Assembly: GCA_001803165.1 (NCBI GenBank)
Contig: MHAZ01000006.1
Span: 125,428-189,427, forward strand
Reading direction: 5' to 3'
Length of the DNA stretch: 64,000 nucleotides
DNA from: Stygiobacter sp. RIFOXYC2_FULL_38_25
Lineage (GTDB): Bacteria > Bacteroidota > Ignavibacteria > Ignavibacteriales > Melioribacteraceae
Shown here: in pieces, positions 60,980 through 64,000 of the stretch
How positions within the stretch are numbered: the stretch's first letter is position 1
Layout: every line of letters begins with the position of its first letter
Position numbers and translations under genes: made by a program
Notes under the pieces: generated by a model
What the model saw: only the letters and a program-made list of their open reading frames with translations
Told to the model about the DNA's origin: nothing
Databases searched by the model: none

Positions 60980-62662
60980 CTAAGAAAGTTGTTTGATTTT
61001 AGAAATCACTTCATCTGAATTTGCCGAAACACATAATTCTTTGGCTGTATCCGGCAAATGAAAATTTTTGGTTATGTCTGCAAGCAATTTTAATTGCAGT
61101 TCCGGCTCCGTTTCCGGCGTAAGTAATAATGTAATTACGTGCGCGATTTTCCCATCGAGAGAATCAAAATCCAAACCCCCGCGGCTAATTGCTGTAACAA
61201 CCAAAGGAGATTGAATCTTTAGTCTTGCGTGTGGAATTGCTAAATGATTTGCCAGTCCGGTTGAAAACTGCTGTTCACGTTTCCAGACTTCTTCGTAAAC
61301 TTTTTCTTTATTCAGTTTATTCTTTGAAGCGGCAAAATCGCAAAGCTCTTTTATTAACACTTCTTTAGTATCTGCGTCAGAAAAAAGAATTAAATCCTTC
61401 CTCAGCAAATCTTTGAAATTGAGTTTCTTTTTACTGCGTTTTAGAAAATAACCCATCGCCGGTGCGCTGCTAAGTGAAGTAACCAAAGCCATGATTACCA
61501 ACGCAACAAAAACTTTTTCTTGGATTAATCCCGCTTGAAACGCAAGCGTTCCTAAGACAATTTCCATTGCACCGCGCGAGTTCATTCCAAAACCAATAGC
61601 GAGTGAATCTTCTTTGTTCATTCCGCCCCAATATGCACCTAACCCACAGCCAACAACTTTGCCAACAAACGCTAGGGCAATAAATATTAGAACAATTCCC
61701 AAATCAAAATTTTGAATGAAGTTTACACGCAATCCGATTGAAACAAAGAAGAGAGGCGCAAAAATATTTGTTACAAACTGCTGAATGATTTCCCGTGTTT
61801 CTTCTTTTAGATGAGCTGAATCCCCGATTGCAATACCAACGATGAAGGCACCAAAGATTGCGTGTACTCCTATCCATTCACTAAATGCCGCACCGGCAAA
61901 CCCGAGTACTAAAATTAGATTTAATATTCCGCCCGGATATGTTGTAATTTTTTCAAACTTAGGAAGAATGTAATTGAAAACTCTCCGCACGAAAAAAAGT
62001 GTAACCACTATAAACACGCCAAGCATTAACATAGTAGAACTGAATTCTAATCCGCTGGAATTCCCCTTCATCATTGCAAGAATCACAGAAAAAATTATCC
62101 ATCCCACCAAATCGTTCAGCATTGCGGAAGCAATAATCAAAAAGCCAATTTCTGTTTTGAAAATATTGAGATCCATTAAAGTTCTTGCAACTACAGGAAG
62201 TGCTGTAATTGAAAGCGCAGTACCTACAAACAATGCAAAGATTAGATGATTTTCCTTAGCAGAAATTCCTAACTCGTTAGGGAAGAACCACGCTACACCA
62301 AATCCAACAGCGAATGGGAATAACACTCCCATCAAACTAATAAGCGATGCAACTTTACCTTGCCGAGTAACTAACGAAAGATCAACTTCTAAACCAGAGA
62401 CAAGCAGCAACATTACAACTGCTAAAAGAGTTATGCCTTGAAACGCAATGTTTACAGCACCAGTATAAGAAAGGAAGTTGTTCATTATTCCCGGAAACAA
62501 AACGCCAAAAATTGTAGGACCAAGAATAATTCCGGCTAAAATTTCACCAAGAACAATTGGCTGCTTAAATTTTTTAAGAAACTCGCCAATTGCCCGTGAG
62601 AAGAAAAGCATTACGGCTACACTTGAAAGGAATAATACAATATCGTGTTCGGATAAGCTCAT
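60980..62662 (-). CDS. CPA2-type cation/proton antiporter fused to a PTS EIIA domain
   Basis: A 560-residue protein in two parts. Residues 1-400 form a Na+/H+ or K+/H+ exchanger with about 12 spans (EILAGIILGPTIFGV, LNDLVGWIIF with the transport Asp, GFGMNSRGAMEIVL). Residues 415-560 form a PTS EIIA type-2 domain with phospho-acceptor His478 (HLAIPHARLKI). No other PTS gene is visible, so the domain may sense phosphoenolpyruvate-dependent phosphorylation rather than move sugar. It overlaps the universal stress protein gene by four bases, so the two are coupled. Confidence 0.9.
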   Translation of the reverse strand: MSLSEHDIVLFLSSVAVMLFFSRAIGEFLKKFKQPIVLGEILAGIILGPTIFGVLFPGIMNNFLSYTGAVNIAFQGITLLAVVMLLLVSGLEVDLSLVTRQGKVASLISLMGVLFPFAVGFGVAWFFPNELGISAKENHLIFALFVGTALSITALPVVARTLMDLNIFKTEIGFLIIASAMLNDLVGWIIFSVILAMMKGNSSGLEFSSTMLMLGVFIVVTLFFVRRVFNYILPKFEKITTYPGGILNLILVLGFAGAAFSEWIGVHAIFGAFIVGIAIGDSAHLKEETREIIQQFVTNIFAPLFFVSIGLRVNFIQNFDLGIVLIFIALAFVGKVVGCGLGAYWGGMNKEDSLAIGFGMNSRGAMEIVLGTLAFQAGLIQEKVFVALVIMALVTSLSSAPAMGYFLKRSKKKLNFKDLLRKDLILFSDADTKEVLIKELCDFAASKNKLNKEKVYEEVWKREQQFSTGLANHLAIPHARLKIQSPLVVTAISRGGLDFDSLDGKIAHVITLLLTPETEPELQLKLLADITKNFHLPDTAKELCVSANSDEVISKIKQLS

Positions 62663-63510
62663 AAAGAATCATCATCCGGTTTTACAATTAATAATGAACA
62701 CGGCAATTGCCTGAACACAAACTCCCAATCATGCTGGAAAATTCTATCAAGTAATTTTGGCTTTCTTGCCGGAGAAGGAATAACAAAAAGGTCACCCTTG
62801 TTTTCGTTTACCCAGTTACTTGCTTCCCAGCCTTGTTTACCATACAGGCAAATTGTTTTTATCTCGGCACCTGGCAGATTCAACTCACGAACAAACAATT
62901 CCATTTTGCTTTTTTCTTCATCAAGCCAAACGTGTCTCATAGATTGAGCTTCTTCTTTCGAACCGGAATCATAAACTGTTGTCGCAAGTGCCGGAAGTTG
63001 AAACTCCCGTATAAAAAAAAGTTCTTTAGAATTTAGCAGTGAGGAAATTTCATAAGCTTTCTTTGCCGCAAGCTCGCTAAGCGAAGTGAAATCCACAGAG
63101 ACACAAACTTTTTTAAAAGGCGCTCTTTCAATTGATGGCTGTGTAAGAAGTAAAACAGAACAAGGAGCTTCTCTCATCAAAGTTCTGGCAACAGAACCAA
63201 TGTAGTATTTCAAAAAATTTTCTTTAATCAAGGCACCGGCAATAAGAAGATCAATTTTTTCGGTTGAACAAAATTCCAAGATAGAATCCTCTACATCGCC
63301 ATCGCGCCACAGCAATTTGTAGGAGTCCTCTTTAAGTCCGGTCTCCTTAATCATTTTGATCATTTCGTTTTTCAACTCATCGGTAAAATCACCGATGTGA
63401 ATTAAAACTAACTCTGTATTGAACAATTCGCTAAATCGCTTTGCTTCAAAAAGAAGTGCGCGCGAGTTAGGTGAAAAAGTTACGGCGAGACCAATTTTTT
63501 TGAAGGCCAT
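62659..63510 (-). CDS. Tandem-domain universal stress protein
   Basis: A 283-residue cytoplasmic protein with two UspA-like domains. The first (about 2-128) ends in IGSVARTLMREAPCSVLLL, the nucleotide-binding loop of the ATP-binding class; the second (about 135-280) ends in HDWEFVFRQLPCSLLIV with a degenerate loop. Its stop codon overlaps the start of the antiporter gene (ATGA). Tandem Usp proteins next to antiporters often modulate ion transport; this is an inference from the coupling. Confidence 0.9.
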   Translation of the reverse strand: MAFKKIGLAVTFSPNSRALLFEAKRFSELFNTELVLIHIGDFTDELKNEMIKMIKETGLKEDSYKLLWRDGDVEDSILEFCSTEKIDLLIAGALIKENFLKYYIGSVARTLMREAPCSVLLLTQPSIERAPFKKVCVSVDFTSLSELAAKKAYEISSLLNSKELFFIREFQLPALATTVYDSGSKEEAQSMRHVWLDEEKSKMELFVRELNLPGAEIKTICLYGKQGWEASNWVNENKGDLFVIPSPARKPKLLDRIFQHDWEFVFRQLPCSLLIVKPDDDSL

Positions 63511-63563
63511 TGTTGTGCCTAAATTTTAGTGAAATTCCATATTAAGATAACAAACTTTTCGGG

Positions 63564-63592
63564 TTGGCAATTACTCTTATTTTGTATATTTT
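63564..63592 (+). promoter_or_regulatory. Candidate promoter for ilvE
   Basis: TTG (63564-63566) is followed after 18 bases by TATATTTT, one base from the TAnnTTTG consensus, 45 bases upstream of the ilvE ATG. Weak evidence in A-T-rich sequence. Confidence 0.3.
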
Positions 63593-63636
63593 TTTATGTG
63601 GAATGTATCATAAATTAATGAGCTATAGGTGAAATT

Positions 63637-64000
63637 ATGAGTGCTGAAACAATTGCAAAACCCGGTAAAGTGAAACTGCCGGAAAATTTAGTCTTCGGTA
63701 AAATTTTTAGCGAACATGTTTTTGAAATGGATTATGACAGCTCCAAAGGGGGCTGGCAAACACCGGTTATTAAAAAATTAGAAAATCTTAGTATTCATCC
63801 GGCAGCAATGGTTTTCCATTATGGACAAGCGTTATTTGAAGGATTGAAAGCTTACAATTTAGTTGATGGGCGCGTTGCAATGTTCAGGCCGGGAAAAAAT
63901 ATTGAGCGTCTAAACAGTTCGGCCAGAAGACTTTGTATGCCGGAAGTAGATATCGAACAAATTTTGAAATGGTTAACTGATTTAGTTTGTATGGACAAAG
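63637..64000 (+). CDS. ilvE: Branched-chain amino acid aminotransferase (N-terminal part, cut by window edge)
   Basis: Last enzyme of valine, leucine and isoleucine synthesis. The ATG at 63637 follows AGGTGA after five bases. About 121 residues lie in the window: VFGKIFSEHVFEMDY, GWQTPVIKKLENLSIHPAAM, VFHYGQALFEGLKAYNLVDG and MFRPGKNIERLNSSARRLCMP are typical of fold-type IV enzymes. The PLP lysine lies beyond the edge. It is transcribed away from the other branched-chain genes, 23 kb from ilvD. Confidence 0.93.
   Translation, partial: MSAETIAKPGKVKLPENLVFGKIFSEHVFEMDYDSSKGGWQTPVIKKLENLSIHPAAMVFHYGQALFEGLKAYNLVDGRVAMFRPGKNIERLNSSARRLCMPEVDIEQILKWLTDLVCMDK

Overview
The window looks like chromosomal DNA of an Ignavibacteria-type bacterium (Bacteroidota/Chlorobi superphylum). 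The reasons are low G+C, several secreted proteins ending in a type IX secretion sorting tail (a conserved NYPNPFNP motif followed by a KVYD.LGREVA block), a candidate promoter of the TTG-N20-TAnnTTTG kind, and the rpoC-rpoB-rplL-rplJ-rplA-rplK-nusG-secE-tRNA-Trp order. This placement is inference from gene content; no 16S rRNA gene is present. Nearly all genes lie on the minus strand.

Layout. 1-8442: transcription/translation block (partial rpoC, rpoB, rplLJAK, nusG, secE, tRNA-Trp, rpmG, tRNA-Thr, a broken tRNA-Thr copy, tRNA-Gly, tRNA-Tyr); tuf, often found here, is absent. 8746-17540: cell-envelope and secretion region with a GH30 lipoprotein, three type IX cargo proteins, a secreted tail-collar protein and an apolipoprotein N-acyltransferase-like protein. 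17652-28280: signalling and envelope genes (single REC protein, NarL-type regulator with a 7TM lipobox kinase, OmpR-type two-component pair, beta-lactamase-fold lipoprotein, ICMT-like methyltransferase, TonB-dependent receptor). 28771-40410: a complete branched-chain amino acid block, read as ilvD-ilvB-ilvH-ilvC-leuB-leuA-leuC-leuD-cimA; the final transaminase ilvE begins at 63637 at the other end of the window. CimA makes the isoleucine precursor 2-oxobutyrate without threonine deaminase, and no ilvA is seen. 41207-44038: a sulfatase with its radical-SAM maturase. 44445-46859: dinD beside comM/yifB. 47048-50729: a secreted ADP-ribosylglycohydrolase and a YCF48-type type IX cargo protein. 50896-57893: nuoGHI and an M16 protease set among three toxin-antitoxin pairs and a lone HicB-like gene. 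57962-64000: aminotransferase, sugar transferase, MlaE-type permease, antiporter-EIIA fusion, universal stress protein and ilvE.

The most unusual content is between and at the ends of genes. Six copies of a short hairpin element with compensatory base changes occur as three inverted pairs (34072-34213, 35330-35484, 52926-53012). A seventh, divergent copy is fused to a broken tRNA-Thr (8183-8235). Two decayed REP-associated tyrosine transposase (RAYT) fragments lie at 41074-41236 and 44110-44370, so the hairpins may be a REPIN-like family. One hairpin supplies the last codons of nuoG, and a RAYT fragment supplies the last codons of the sulfatase maturase. A 28-base palindrome sits at the same place in the sorting tails of three cargo genes. 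A 51-codon reading frame just upstream of ilvD ends in a run in which 15 of 19 residues are Ile, Leu or Val, followed by an inverted repeat: a candidate leader peptide or a small membrane protein. dinD is flanked by two copies of the comM 3' end, which suggests how it was inserted.
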